Positions 19,661-30,173 of a stretch of DNA of 64,000 nucleotides are shown piece after piece; position 1 is the stretch's first letter; the number at the start of each line of letters is the position of its first letter. The notes beneath the pieces are model-generated. The model saw nothing but the letters and a program-made list of their open reading frames with translations, had not been told where the DNA came from and did not search any database. Source of the stretch: Thermoflexus hugenholtzii JAD2 (GTDB lineage Bacteria; Chloroflexota; Dehalococcoidia; UBA2979). The DNA lies in contig CAMDNW010000003.1 in the NCBI GenBank assembly GCA_945903275.1, positions 1 to 64,000 on the forward strand. Reading direction: 5' to 3'. The position numbers and the translations under genes are program-made.

Positions 19661-21579
19661 CCGGTGTAACGCATTTCCCATTTTCCGCCGTCCTCGGCAA
19701 TGACGACCTGAAGCGTGCGTTGCTCGCGAACGTCATCGACCCGCGCATCGGTGGCGTGTTGATCCGAGGCGACCGCGGCACCGCCAAGACCACGCTTGTG
19801 CGCGCGCTCGCCTCGCTGCTCCCGCTCGTCCACGTGCGCGCGTCCTGCCCGGCCGCATGCGACCCCGCCGAGGCACACTGCCCCTTCTGCGACAGCGCAG
19901 GCGACGCGACCGAGCGCCCCGCCCGCATCGTCGAACTCCCACTAGGCGCCACCGAGGATCGCGTTGCGGGCACACTCGATCTCTCGCGCGCCGTCCGCAG
20001 CGGCGAGCGCCGCCTCGAACCCGGCCTCCTCGCCGCCGCGCACCGAGGCGTGCTCTACATCGACGAAGTGAACCTGCTCCCCGACCACCTCGTCGACCTG
20101 CTGCTCGATGTTGCTGCCTCCGGCGTGAACGTCGTCGAGCGCGATGGTGCATCGATCGCACACCCCGCCCGCTTCGTCCTTGCCGGCACCATGAACCCCG
20201 AGGAAGGCGATCTCCGCCCGCAACTACTCGACCGCTTCGGTCTAGTCGTCGACGCCCATACCCCCACCGAGCCCGCGCAGCGCGCCGAGATCGTCCGCCG
20301 CCGCATCACCTTCGACCGCGACCCCGCCCGCTTCGCACACGAATACGCTGAGGCCGAACGCACGCTCTGCGCACTCCTCGCGCGCGCACGCGACAACCTC
20401 CGCACCATCACCGTGCCCGAGAAGATGCTCGCGCTCGCCGTCGCGCTCTGCATTGAGGCACACGCCGACGGTCTCCGCCCCGACCTCGCCGTCTACCGCA
20501 CCGCCGTCGCACTCACCGCCCTCGACGACCGTGGCCGCGTCGAGGATCACGATGTCTACGCCGCCGCGCTACTCGCGCTCCCTCACCGCCAGCGACGCAA
20601 CCCCGACGGTTCCCCCACCGCCCCGCCCATCGAGGACATCGTCCGCTCGCATCAGCAACAGGACGGCGAGGACACTCGCGACGGCGGCATGCCTGCTTCC
20701 CCACCGCCACAACCCGGCGGCAACAACGACGGTGCCGGTGCGCCTCGCAATCAAGCGCCCGCCGACGAACGGACAGCACGCAGCGAACCCGGCGACCTCG
20801 GCCGTCCCGGCGAGCGTCCACCCGACAACACCACGCGACCCTTGGGCACGCTGCACGTACCGCTCCCGCCCGTTCCCCGGCGCCTCGCTGCTGGCGAGGC
20901 GCGCGGGCGTCATCGCCACGCCGCGGCCGCCCCCCGAGGTCGCACGACCGGCGCCCTCCCGTGGGATGGTCGCTCGCGGGACTTCGACCTGCACGCCACG
21001 CTCATCGAAGACGCTCGGCGCCCTGATGGCACCACACGTGCCGATGCCCTCCGCATGCACCGCCGCGCCGCGCCGAACCGCCGCCTCATCTTGCTCCTCG
21101 TTGATGCCAGTGGCTCGATGGGCGCACGCGAGCGCATGGCCTCGACGAAGGCCGCGCTCCTCGATGTGATCGATCAGGCCGCACACCACCGCGACGCCGT
21201 CGCCCTCGAAGCATTCCGCGATGACATCGCCCAACTGCTCGTCGCGCCCACGCGCGACCTCAACCGTGTCCGCACCGTCGTCGCCTCGCTGTCAACGGGC
21301 GGCCGTACCCCGCTCATCGATGGCCTTCTGCGAGCTGCACGCCTGCTCCGTCAGACTCACGTACGCTCAGGCGGCTCGCAGCAATCGCTGCTCGTGCTCG
21401 TCACCGACGGCCGCTACCCCGGCGACCTCAATGCCGCCGCGCGCATCCTCCCGCGCACGCTTACCGACGTTCTCGTCGTCGACACCGAGCGCGGCCCGAT
21501 CCGCCTCGGCCTCACCCGCCGCCTCGCCACGGCCCTCAACGCGCACTACCTCGCGCTCGCATCGGGTAGTGCGAGATAG
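19657..21579 (+). CDS. Fused ChlI/ChlD-type chelatase AAA+ ATPase with VWA domain
   Basis: ATGA overlap with cobN; RGDRGTAKTTLVRAL Walker A, LYIDEVNLLPDHLVDLLLD; Pro-rich linker; VWA LLVDASGSMGARERM. Confidence 0.92.
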   Translation: MTGVTHFPFSAVLGNDDLKRALLANVIDPRIGGVLIRGDRGTAKTTLVRALASLLPLVHVRASCPAACDPAEAHCPFCDSAGDATERPARIVELPLGATEDRVAGTLDLSRAVRSGERRLEPGLLAAAHRGVLYIDEVNLLPDHLVDLLLDVAASGVNVVERDGASIAHPARFVLAGTMNPEEGDLRPQLLDRFGLVVDAHTPTEPAQRAEIVRRRITFDRDPARFAHEYAEAERTLCALLARARDNLRTITVPEKMLALAVALCIEAHADGLRPDLAVYRTAVALTALDDRGRVEDHDVYAAALLALPHRQRRNPDGSPTAPPIEDIVRSHQQQDGEDTRDGGMPASPPPQPGGNNDGAGAPRNQAPADERTARSEPGDLGRPGERPPDNTTRPLGTLHVPLPPVPRRLAAGEARGRHRHAAAAPRGRTTGALPWDGRSRDFDLHATLIEDARRPDGTTRADALRMHRRAAPNRRLILLLVDASGSMGARERMASTKAALLDVIDQAAHHRDAVALEAFRDDIAQLLVAPTRDLNRVRTVVASLSTGGRTPLIDGLLRAARLLRQTHVRSGGSQQSLLVLVTDGRYPGDLNAAARILPRTLTDVLVVDTERGPIRLGLTRRLATALNAHYLALASGSAR

Positions 21580-21583
21580 TGCG

Positions 21584-22033
21584 TTAGCCCTCGCCCGTCC
21601 CCATGCGCAGCGGCTGCAGGCGCAGCGGCGCTTGCAGCCTCGGGTACAGCAACCCGAAGGCGCCTGCACCTACCAACGCACCCGCGAGCGCCGCGAGCGC
21701 GTACAACTTTCCCTCGCCGATGTTCACAAGAATCGGCCCCGGGCACATCCCCGTGATCGACCAGCCGATCCCAAACAAGATGCCGCCGTAGATGTTCCCG
21801 CGATGACCTAGGCGCGCAGGCAGCGTGATCGCCTCGCCTGTCATGGTCTTGCCGTACCGCTTCAACAGCCACAGCCCCGGCGCGGTCAGCACTACCGCCG
21901 CCCCAATGATTCCGTACAACTGGAAGTTCGTGAACAGGAACATCCCTTGGATGAAGTCATAGTCCGCCGCGCCCGACCTGCTGAGCGCCAGCCCAAACAC
22001 CGCGCCGAGCATGACAAAGAACACTGGCATCAT
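21584..22033 (-). CDS. YeeE/YedE family membrane protein (sulfur-compound transport type)
   Basis: FGIGWSITGMCPGPILVNIGEGK. Confidence 0.8.
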   Translation of the reverse strand: MMPVFFVMLGAVFGLALSRSGAADYDFIQGMFLFTNFQLYGIIGAAVVLTAPGLWLLKRYGKTMTGEAITLPARLGHRGNIYGGILFGIGWSITGMCPGPILVNIGEGKLYALAALAGALVGAGAFGLLYPRLQAPLRLQPLRMGTGEG

Positions 22034-22040
22034 CGTCCTC

Positions 22041-22547
22041 CTACGCCAATACGACGCGGTACAACAGGTTCGTCGTCACCACACCCGCGCCCATGAAACT
22101 CACCGTCGCCACCAGGCTCGGCACTTCGAGGTTTGACAACCCAAAGATGCCGTGACCGCTCGTGCAGCCCCCCGCCAGCCGCGTCCCGAAGCCGATCAGT
22201 AGCCCGCCCCCGAACATCCACATGACCTTGCCCGTCGGCCCCCAGCCCACCTCAGTGTCAAACATCCCGAGCGCCCACGTCGGCTCCCAGCCGCCTCCCA
22301 GCACCGCCGAGAGCACCCCGCCCAACACAAGGCCGCCGAGGAACGGCAGCCGCCACGTGCGCCCGTCCAGTGCGCCCGACCGTCGGAAGTACGGCGCGTT
22401 GAGCACGAGGCCACACGCATCCTCGAACCCCGTCGAGATGCCCAGACGCCGGTTCCCCACGAACAGCATCGTGAGCGTCACCGCCGCGATCACCGCGCCC
22501 GCAACGGCCCAGTGGATCGGTGTCATGTCATGCAGGATCAATTGCAT
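22041..22547 (-). CDS. YeeE/YedE family membrane protein
   Basis: GGGLLIGFGTRLAGGCTSGHGIFGLSNLEVPSLVATVSFMGAG. Confidence 0.85.
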   Translation of the reverse strand: MQLILHDMTPIHWAVAGAVIAAVTLTMLFVGNRRLGISTGFEDACGLVLNAPYFRRSGALDGRTWRLPFLGGLVLGGVLSAVLGGGWEPTWALGMFDTEVGWGPTGKVMWMFGGGLLIGFGTRLAGGCTSGHGIFGLSNLEVPSLVATVSFMGAGVVTTNLLYRVVLA

Positions 22548-22636
22548 CGTCCGCTCCTTGTCCCCACATCCATCGTAGCCCACGCGCCACTGTGCATGGC
22601 TGCGAGGCGACCGCCCACCGTGTACGCTGCGGCCCG

Positions 22637-23263
22637 ATGACCAACCCCGCTGCACCGCTCGAACTCGCCATCAATACCAACCGCGGCCCCGTGCGCTGCG
22701 CTTACCACCCCGTGCCACACGCCACGACCGCCGTCCTGATGGTCGGCGGCACGGACGGCGGCCTCGATGGCCCCGCCGATGCCATCTACCCAGCCCTCGC
22801 CGATGACTTTGGCGAGCACGGCATCGCTGCCCTCCGCGTCGACTTCCGGGGCCGTATCGCCCCCGGCAGCGTCCCCGAAGGCGTCTTCGATGTCGAAACC
22901 GGCCTCGAGTTCCTCCGCTCCGATGGCCTCCAGCGCTTCGCCCTCGTCGGCCACTCCTTCGGCGGCGCAGTCGTGATCGCTGCCGCAGCAGCCACCGAGG
23001 ATGTCGTGAGCATCACCACGCTAGCCGCGCAGACCGCGGGCGCACAGCCGGTCGCCATACTCGCCCCCCGCTGCGCTGCCCTCTTCATACACGGCCTAGA
23101 TGACATCCGGCTCTCCCCGGACTGCTCCCGCCTGCTCTACCGCCTCGCCGGCGAGCCAAAGCGCCTCGAACTCCTCGAAGGCGGCCGCCACAGCCTCCGT
23201 CAGTGCCGGGAGGAAGTCCGCAGCCTCGTGCTTGGCTGGTTCGAAGAAACCCTCCCGCCCTGA
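22637..23263 (+). CDS. Alpha/beta hydrolase
   Basis: ALVGHSFGGAVVIAAAA nucleophile elbow; FIHGLDD; GGRHSLRQ. Confidence 0.85.
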   Translation: MTNPAAPLELAINTNRGPVRCAYHPVPHATTAVLMVGGTDGGLDGPADAIYPALADDFGEHGIAALRVDFRGRIAPGSVPEGVFDVETGLEFLRSDGLQRFALVGHSFGGAVVIAAAAATEDVVSITTLAAQTAGAQPVAILAPRCAALFIHGLDDIRLSPDCSRLLYRLAGEPKRLELLEGGRHSLRQCREEVRSLVLGWFEETLPP

Positions 23264-23353
23264 TAAGCGCCCGATCCGCCCATACATGGCGTTCGTACTA
23301 CCTACAGCGCCATACACATCCATGAGTCATCGGAGCACCCCGAGGGAGCCTCT

Positions 23354-24309
23354 ATGAACATCACCTTGAACCCACACCAGACCTACCTCATCGAGGAGTT
23401 CGCCGACGAGTACCAAGAGCAGCACATGAGCCGCCGCGACATGCTGCGGCGCGTCCTGCTCATCACCGGCAGCATCCCAATCACCGCCTCCACTCTGTTC
23501 AGTCTTGGCTGCGGCACCGCCTCCCCCGCCGACAAAGCCGCCAGCGCGACGGCCACCGCTACTGCGACCGTCGCGGCCACCCCCGCCGTCGCGGCCACTC
23601 CCGGCGTCTCGCCACCGACCCCGCGATCACCGTCACCGAGGTCACCTTCCCCGGCCCCGCCACGCCGATCAAGGCGTACATGGCCCGTCCCAGTGGCACC
23701 GGCGCCTATCCCGGCATCCTGATCATCCATGAGAACCGTGGCCTCAACGACCACACCAAGGACATCGCCCGCCGCTACGCCAAAGAAGGCTTCGTCGGCC
23801 TCGCTATCGACCTTGTCTCGCGCAACGGCGGCACCGTCGCCGATATCGCACTCAACACAGGTGCACTCGGCCGATCCAACCCGGACGACCTCGTCACCGA
23901 CCTGATCGCCGCGCTCGCCTACCTCAAGGCACAGCCCTCAACACAGGGCAAGGCGCTCGGCGTCACTGGTTTCTGCTTCGGCGGTGGCTACACCTTCGAG
24001 GTCGTCGCCAACAGCAAGGACGTGAAGGCCGGCGTCCCGTACTACGGCAGCGCCACTCGCCCGCTGGAGAAGCTCGCCACCACGCAGGCCGCCGTCCTCG
24101 TGATGTACGGCGGCACCGACGCTCGCATCACCGGCCAGTCTGCCGATGTCGACGCGAAACTGAAGGCCTCCGGCAAGCCCTACGAGATCAAAGTCTATCC
24201 GGAGGCAGGCCACGCATTCTTCAACGAGACCGGTCAGGCCTACAACGCCGCTGCTGCCGCCGATGCGTGGAAACTCACGCTCGCCTGGTTCCGTCGCCAC
24301 CTCGCGTAG
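23354..24309 (+). pseudogene. Secreted dienelactone hydrolase family protein with an apparent single-base frameshift
   Basis: N-term MSRRDMLRRVLLITGSI (Tat-like) in one frame; ATDPAITVTEVTFPGPATPIKAYMARPSGTGAYPGILIIHENRGLN...VTGFCFGGGYTF...EAGHAFFN in the next; junction about 23598-23614. Confidence 0.82.
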
Positions 24310-24412
24310 CACTGACTCGCCTCGTCCTCCCCAGCGCGACCGCGGCAGTGATGTCGCGGGCGCGTCGCATCGCAAGGTTCGCGCCTAGTCTTCCGCGCGG
24401 TACAGTCCTCAA

Positions 24413-25636
24413 ATGTCACAGCCGCCGGCGCCCCCGTTCCGTATCCGTGACCTCGGGTTATCGGTCTACCTCCCCACCTTCCTCTTCGCCGTCGGGCAGG
24501 GCGCATCCATCCCTTTCACTCCGCTGATCGCCACCGATATGGGCGCATCCGTCGCGTTCGCCGCGTTCACCGTCGGCGTGCGAGGCGTGGGCATGATGGT
24601 GTTCGATGTCCCCGCGGGGATGCTGGTCGGCGCGGTCGGCGAGCGCTGGGCGATGGTGGTTGCGACGGTACTACTCGTGGTCGTATCAGCCGGAGCCGCT
24701 GTCACACAGTCGCCCGCGCAATTCGCTGTCCTGATGTTCGTCATGGGCTGGTCGTGGTCGATCTGGCAACTCGCACGGCTCACCTACGTCAGCGACCACG
24801 CCCCGCCTGAGGTGCGCGGACGCGCCCTCTCCCTCGTCGGCGGCACCAACCGCATCGGTAACTTCGTCGGGCCGTTCATCGGTGGCCTGCTCGCTGTGCA
24901 GTTCGGCCTCGTGAGCACGTTCCACCTACAAGCCGTGTGCGCCATCGTCTCCTGCGCGCTGATGTTCCTGCTCATGCGTAGCAACGAGGGCACCGAGGGC
25001 GCACATGGCTCGATGGGCCACCGCTTTACTTCCGTCATCACCGAGAACCGTCGCATCTTCGCGACGGCGGGCCTCGCGATCATCTGCCTCGGCGTCCTCC
25101 GTGCGTCCCGGCAGACCGTGATCCCGCTCTGGGGCGAGCACATCGGCCTCGACGCGCAGGCCGTCGGTTACGTCTTCGGCCTCTCGGGTGGCCTAGACAT
25201 GTTGCTCTTCTATCCCACCGGCGTCGTAATGGATCGCTGGGGCCGTAAGTGGGTCGCCATCCCCTGCCTCACCGTCCTCGCACTCGGCATGATCCTTATC
25301 CCGTGGGCCACCACTCTCATCCCGTTCATCGTGGTCGCCCTCATCACCGGCCTCGGTAATGGCATGGGTTCCGGCATCGTGATGACGCTCGGCGCCGACT
25401 TCTCGCCGCCGCAGAACCGTGCCGAGTTCCTGGGCGTCTGGCGCCTGATCGGCGATATCGGCCAGTCCGCGGGCCCCTTCGTGCTCAGCGCCGTCACCGG
25501 CATTGCGACGCTCGGCATCGCCTCCATCGCCACCGGCGGCATCGGACTCGTTGGTGCGGCGATCACCGTGTTCTTCGTCGCCGAGACCCTCCCGAAGCGC
25601 GCTCGTGCTCCACAAATACCGGAAGCACCCCGATGA
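24413..25636 (+). CDS. MFS transporter
   Basis: 407 aa, MFS topology; GVVMDRWGRKWVAIPCL. Confidence 0.87.
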   Translation: MSQPPAPPFRIRDLGLSVYLPTFLFAVGQGASIPFTPLIATDMGASVAFAAFTVGVRGVGMMVFDVPAGMLVGAVGERWAMVVATVLLVVVSAGAAVTQSPAQFAVLMFVMGWSWSIWQLARLTYVSDHAPPEVRGRALSLVGGTNRIGNFVGPFIGGLLAVQFGLVSTFHLQAVCAIVSCALMFLLMRSNEGTEGAHGSMGHRFTSVITENRRIFATAGLAIICLGVLRASRQTVIPLWGEHIGLDAQAVGYVFGLSGGLDMLLFYPTGVVMDRWGRKWVAIPCLTVLALGMILIPWATTLIPFIVVALITGLGNGMGSGIVMTLGADFSPPQNRAEFLGVWRLIGDIGQSAGPFVLSAVTGIATLGIASIATGGIGLVGAAITVFFVAETLPKRARAPQIPEAPR

Positions 25637-25789
25637 TTCGCACGCACTCCTCGGCTGCACGCGCCTCCCGCCCGATGTCCGCACAACCTCGACACCCACA
25701 CCGCTCCCAACACCAATCCCGACGCAGACGCCGGTGCGCTCACTCGACACCGCCGCGCCCCCCCCCGGCGCGTGCATCCAGCCCGCACA

Positions 25790-26080
25790 GTGGATCGCTG
25801 TTCCGGTCTCGGGTGGCAAGCGCATCACCGCCGCCCGAGCCGTACCAATCCGCCGCCCCAGCGCGGACGAGGCCGAGTTCGCCAGTCGCAGCATGGTCAA
25901 CGTGAGCGCCGGGTCGGTCTCGACGATCGAGACCAGCTCTCCGAGTTCAACATCCGCACGCGGAAGCAGTTGCAGCACCCGCAGCCTCGGCCTCGGCCTC
26001 GGCCTCGGCAATGGCTGGATATCGAGGTCGATGATGCGGTGTGCTGGCACATCAGCATCATCGACTGCTAGATGCCACGA
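25790..26080 (-). pseudogene. Partial HDOD-domain remnant (approximate bounds)
   Basis: Minus-strand LRVLQLLPRADVELGELVSIVETDPALTLTMLRLANSASSALGRRIGTARAAVMRL resembles the HDOD N-terminal half; remainder not seen. Confidence 0.4.
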
Positions 26081-26099
26081 GTGAACCGTCAGAAAGCAC

Positions 26100-28019
26100 C
26101 TATGCAGGCGTCTCTTCCAACTCCGCCGCCGCCTGTTCCCACTCCCACATCGCCGCCACCAGGCGTTTCTGCACCGCTTCTCGCCGCTCCGCCTCGCGCT
26201 CGAACTGCTCCCGCCCCACGCGTTCGTAATATGTCGCGTCCCCAAACACCGCTTCGAGGCGCGCCCCTTCCGTTTCGAGGTCTGCGACCTCACGCTCCAG
26301 CCGCTCAACCGTCCGGCGCAGTGCCGCCATGTTCCGCCGCTGGCCCTTCCGTTGCACGTACCCAGTCACCGGCGCCGCCGCGCTGGATGCGCTCATCATC
26401 TGGGGACGCCGCGCCCGCTCGACATCTAGGTAGTCTTCGCCGCGCTCGCGCAGGTATTCCTCGTACCCTCCTGCGAAGTCATCGACGCCATCCGGCGTGA
26501 CCGCGAGCACCCGCGTCCCCACCGTCGCCACGAAATGCCGGTCGTGACTCACGAACAGCACCGTCCCCGGGTAGGCCGCCAGCGCGTGCATCAACGCCTC
26601 GCGCCCTTCGAGATCGAGATGGTTCGTCGGCTCGTCCAGCAGTAGCAGATTCGGCTGCTGCAACATCATCGCGGCCAGCAGTAGCCGTGCTGACTCGCCC
26701 CCGCTCAGGTCGGCGATCTGCTTGTCCGCATCGCTGCCACTGAACAGCAGCGCACCCAGCATTCCGCGCACCGTCGGGATGTCCGAAGTACCCCCCGCCC
26801 CACACAGCCACTCGTACGCGCTCTCGCGCTCGTGCAGCAACTCAGCGTGATCTTGCGCGAAGTATCCAGTCGCTACTTCATGGCCTAGCGTAACGCTCCC
26901 AGAGTCTGCTTCCAGCATCCCCGCGATGATCCGTAGCAGCGTGGACTTGCCAATGCCGTTCGGCCCGACGATCGCAACCTTCTCGCCGCGCTCGATGCCG
27001 AACGTAACATCGCGCAGCACCTGCGTTGCCCCATACGCCTTGTGGATCCCCGTGACACGCAGCACTTCACGTCCTGAAGGTCTCCGCTGCGCGAATTTGA
27101 AACCCGGAGCCTTACGCGACGAGCGCTTCACCTCCGGCATCTCGATCCGCTCGATCTGCTTCTTCCGCGACTGCGCCTGCCGTGCCTTCGACGCCTTCAC
27201 CCGAAAGCGATCGATGAACTCTTGCAGATCTTCGATCTTCTGCTCGGCGCGTTCCGCCTCCGCCTCGCGCTGCTTCGTCGCCAGCGCCTTCGCGCTCTCA
27301 AAGGCGTCATAGTTGCCCGGGTAGACTCGCAACTCATGGTAGTCGACATCCGCGACCGAGTTACACACAGCATTCAGGAAGTGCCGGTCGTGCGAGATCA
27401 CCACAAAAGCCCCGCGGAACCCGCGCAGATGCCCCTCCAGCCACCGGATCGAGGCGATGTCGAGATGGTTCGTTGGCTCGTCCAACAGCAGCAACTCCGG
27501 ATCGCCGAACAGCGTCTGCGCCAGCAGCACCCGCAGCCGGAACCCTCCTGACAACTCCCGCATCGGCCGCGTATGCCACCCATGCGGGATGCCGAGGCCT
27601 ACCAGCAACTCCGCTGCGCGTGCATCTGCCTGGTACCCGGCGAGCGAGGCAATCTCGACTTCCAGTTCGCCCAGCCGCTCCCCGGCCGCCGCACTATCGG
27701 GACGGCCGAGCAGCCGCAGGCGTTCCGCTAGCGCCTCCCACAGCACCGGCTGCCCCATGATCGCCACGTCGATCAGCCGCTCGTCGTCAAAACGGAAGTG
27801 ATCCTGCCCCAGCGTCCCGACCCGCAGCCCGCTCAGCATCGAGACCGATCCGGCCGTCGGCGCCAGTTCGCCGGTCATAATCCGCAGCAGTGTGGACTTC
27901 CCGGAGCCGTTCGCCCCCACCAGCCCGTAGTGCCCGTCGGGGCGCAACTGCCACGAGACACCCTCGTATAGCGTCTGCCCGCCGAAGCGCATCGCAATGT
28001 CCGTCAGCGTCATGACCAT
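26100..28019 (-). CDS. ABC-F family ATP-binding protein
   Basis: Two Walker A (GANGSGKSTLL, GPNGIGKSTLL), two LSGG signatures, LLLDEPTNHLD twice. Confidence 0.93.
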   Translation of the reverse strand: MVMTLTDIAMRFGGQTLYEGVSWQLRPDGHYGLVGANGSGKSTLLRIMTGELAPTAGSVSMLSGLRVGTLGQDHFRFDDERLIDVAIMGQPVLWEALAERLRLLGRPDSAAAGERLGELEVEIASLAGYQADARAAELLVGLGIPHGWHTRPMRELSGGFRLRVLLAQTLFGDPELLLLDEPTNHLDIASIRWLEGHLRGFRGAFVVISHDRHFLNAVCNSVADVDYHELRVYPGNYDAFESAKALATKQREAEAERAEQKIEDLQEFIDRFRVKASKARQAQSRKKQIERIEMPEVKRSSRKAPGFKFAQRRPSGREVLRVTGIHKAYGATQVLRDVTFGIERGEKVAIVGPNGIGKSTLLRIIAGMLEADSGSVTLGHEVATGYFAQDHAELLHERESAYEWLCGAGGTSDIPTVRGMLGALLFSGSDADKQIADLSGGESARLLLAAMMLQQPNLLLLDEPTNHLDLEGREALMHALAAYPGTVLFVSHDRHFVATVGTRVLAVTPDGVDDFAGGYEEYLRERGEDYLDVERARRPQMMSASSAAAPVTGYVQRKGQRRNMAALRRTVERLEREVADLETEGARLEAVFGDATYYERVGREQFEREAERREAVQKRLVAAMWEWEQAAAELEETPA

Positions 28020-28093
28020 GCCATCGAGGATCGCCGCCACTCGCCTGGGCCGCAACCTCCATACCCTGGCCTCGGGGCGGGTAGGCTATCGGC

Positions 28094-29115
28094 ATGACGA
28101 CTGCTCCTGAGCCGCCAGCGCCAACCGAACCGCTGCTCACCGTCCGCCACCTCACGGCGACGTACAGCACCAACGAGGGCCCCGTTCCCGCCGTCCGCGA
28201 TATCTCCTTCGACCTCTACCCTAGAGAGGTGCTCGCCCTCGTCGGCGAGTCCGCCGCTGGCAAGAGCACCGTCGCCCACGCCATCCTCAATCTGCTCCCG
28301 CAACAGACGACCGTCCATGGCGACATCCGCTACCTCGATATCGACCTCACGCATACCGATCCCGAAGCGATGCGCCAGATCGCCAGCCGCCACATCGCGA
28401 TGATCTTTCAAGAGCCGCTCGCCGCGCTCACGCCCACCCTCTCTATCGGTGAACAGGTCGACGAGCTGTTCACCGTCCATCGGCACTTCACCAAGAACGA
28501 GGCGATCGCCGCCGCCTACCGCACGCTCGGAGCCGTACTTCCCGACCCCGCCCGCATCGTGGAGTCGTACACACACCAACTCTCCGGCGGCATGGCGCAG
28601 CACGTGATGATCGCGATGGCCACCGCACTCGGCCCGGACATCATCATCGCCGACGAAGCCACCTCCAACCTCGACCCCGGCACGCGCCAGGAGACCATCT
28701 CCCGTATCGAAGGTATGCGTGACGACGGCACCGGCGTGCTGCTGATCACCCATGACTTCGGTGTCGTTGCACGCCTCGCCGACCGTGTCGCCGTCATGTA
28801 TGCCGGTGCCATCGTCGAAACCGGCGATGTCAGCACGATATTCGCCGCCCCCGCCACCCCTATTCCTTCGGCCTGCTCGAAAGCCTCCCAAGCATCGACC
28901 GCCGCGAGCGGCTCACCCCCATGCGGGGACAGCCGCCCGACCTCGCCACGCTTGGCCCCGAATGTCCCTTCCTCCCCCGCTGCCCCAAGGCCACCTCGCA
29001 GTGCCGCACCGATCCTGCCCCCGTCCTCATCCCCGCCGACACCGGCGTCGATGGCCACACCGTCGCCTGCTACAACCCCGTCGCCATCGACCGCCGCCCG
29101 CCCCGCGCGGACTAA
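28094..29115 (+). pseudogene. Oligopeptide/dipeptide ABC transporter ATPase (OppD/DppD type) with apparent C-terminal frameshift
   Basis: GESAAGKSTVAHAIL, QLSGGMAQHVMIAMA, IIADEATSNLD; after IFAAP the conserved oligopeptide-transporter tail (RHPYSFGLLESLPS..RGQPPDLATLGPECPFLPRCPKATSQC) continues in another frame after a C5 run at 28848-28852. Confidence 0.85.
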
Positions 29116-29147
29116 ACCCTGCTGCTCCCGAGGACTACACTGACCCC

Positions 29148-30164
29148 ATGACCATCCGCCTCGGCATCGTCGACCAGTCCCCTATGCGCACGGGCGGCAC
29201 GCCGCGCGAGGCGCTCCTTGCTACGCTTGCCCTCGCGCAGGCAGCCGACCGCCTCGGCTACTGCCGCTACTGGCTCGCCGAGCACCACAACAGCCGCACC
29301 CAGGCCAGCGCCTCGCCAGAAATCCTGATCCCGATGATCGCCGCCAACACCAGCCAGATCCGCGTCGGCTCCGGCGGCGTGATGCTCACCCACTACAGCG
29401 CGCTCAAGGTTGGCGAGCAGTTCCGCATGTTGGAGACGCTCTTTCCCGGCCGCATAGACATGGGCCTCGGCCGCGCCCCCGGCAGCGACGGCCTCACCGC
29501 CGCCGCCCTCCAGCACGGCCCCGGCGCGCTCCCGCTCGATGCCTATCCCGATCAGGTCGCTGACCTGCTCGACTTCATGGCCGACACCATCCCCGATACC
29601 CACCGCTTCCGAGGCGTCCGCGCCATCCCCTCCGGCGACTCCATGCCCGCACCGTGGCTGCTCGGCTCGGCCTACGACAGCGCCCGCTTCGCCGCCGAGC
29701 AGGGCCTCGCCTTCTCCTTCGCCCATTTCATCAGCCCCGACGGTGGCCCCAAAGTCGTGCAGGCCTACCGCGACCACTTCCGTCCCTCGCGCTTTCTCGA
29801 TGCGCCCCTCGTGAACGTCGGCGTCTCCGCCCTCTGCGCCGAGACCGACGAGGAGGCACACCGCATCGGCATGAGCCGCCACCTCATGCGCCTCCGCCGC
29901 GCCGAAGGCCGCTCTACCGCTGGCGTTCCCAGCATTGAGTATGCCCTCGCCGTCGAGTTCACCGCCCCGGAGCAGGATTACATCCGCTACCAGCAAAGCC
30001 TCGCCATCGAAGGCAATCCTGATCGCGTCCGCGCTGGCCTCGAAGAGATCGCGGAGTCATACAGCGTCGGCGAGTTGCTCGTGATCACGATCACGCACGA
30101 CTATGCCCACCGCCTCCGCTCCTACGAACTGCTCGCCCAGGCCTGCGGCCTGACGCGCGACTAG
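29148..30164 (+). CDS. LLM class flavin-dependent oxidoreductase
   Basis: YWLAEHHNSRTQASASPEILI, RIRVGSGGVMLTHYSALKVGEQFRMLETLFPGRIDMGLGRAPGSD. Confidence 0.92.
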   Translation: MTIRLGIVDQSPMRTGGTPREALLATLALAQAADRLGYCRYWLAEHHNSRTQASASPEILIPMIAANTSQIRVGSGGVMLTHYSALKVGEQFRMLETLFPGRIDMGLGRAPGSDGLTAAALQHGPGALPLDAYPDQVADLLDFMADTIPDTHRFRGVRAIPSGDSMPAPWLLGSAYDSARFAAEQGLAFSFAHFISPDGGPKVVQAYRDHFRPSRFLDAPLVNVGVSALCAETDEEAHRIGMSRHLMRLRRAEGRSTAGVPSIEYALAVEFTAPEQDYIRYQQSLAIEGNPDRVRAGLEEIAESYSVGELLVITITHDYAHRLRSYELLAQACGLTRD

Positions 30165-30173
30165 CGCGAGCCG

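Noticed and set aside
20453-21169. 238-aa plus-strand Ser/Pro/Thr-rich ORF inside chlID
   Set aside because: Out-of-frame overlap with the chelatase ATPase; low-complexity composition.
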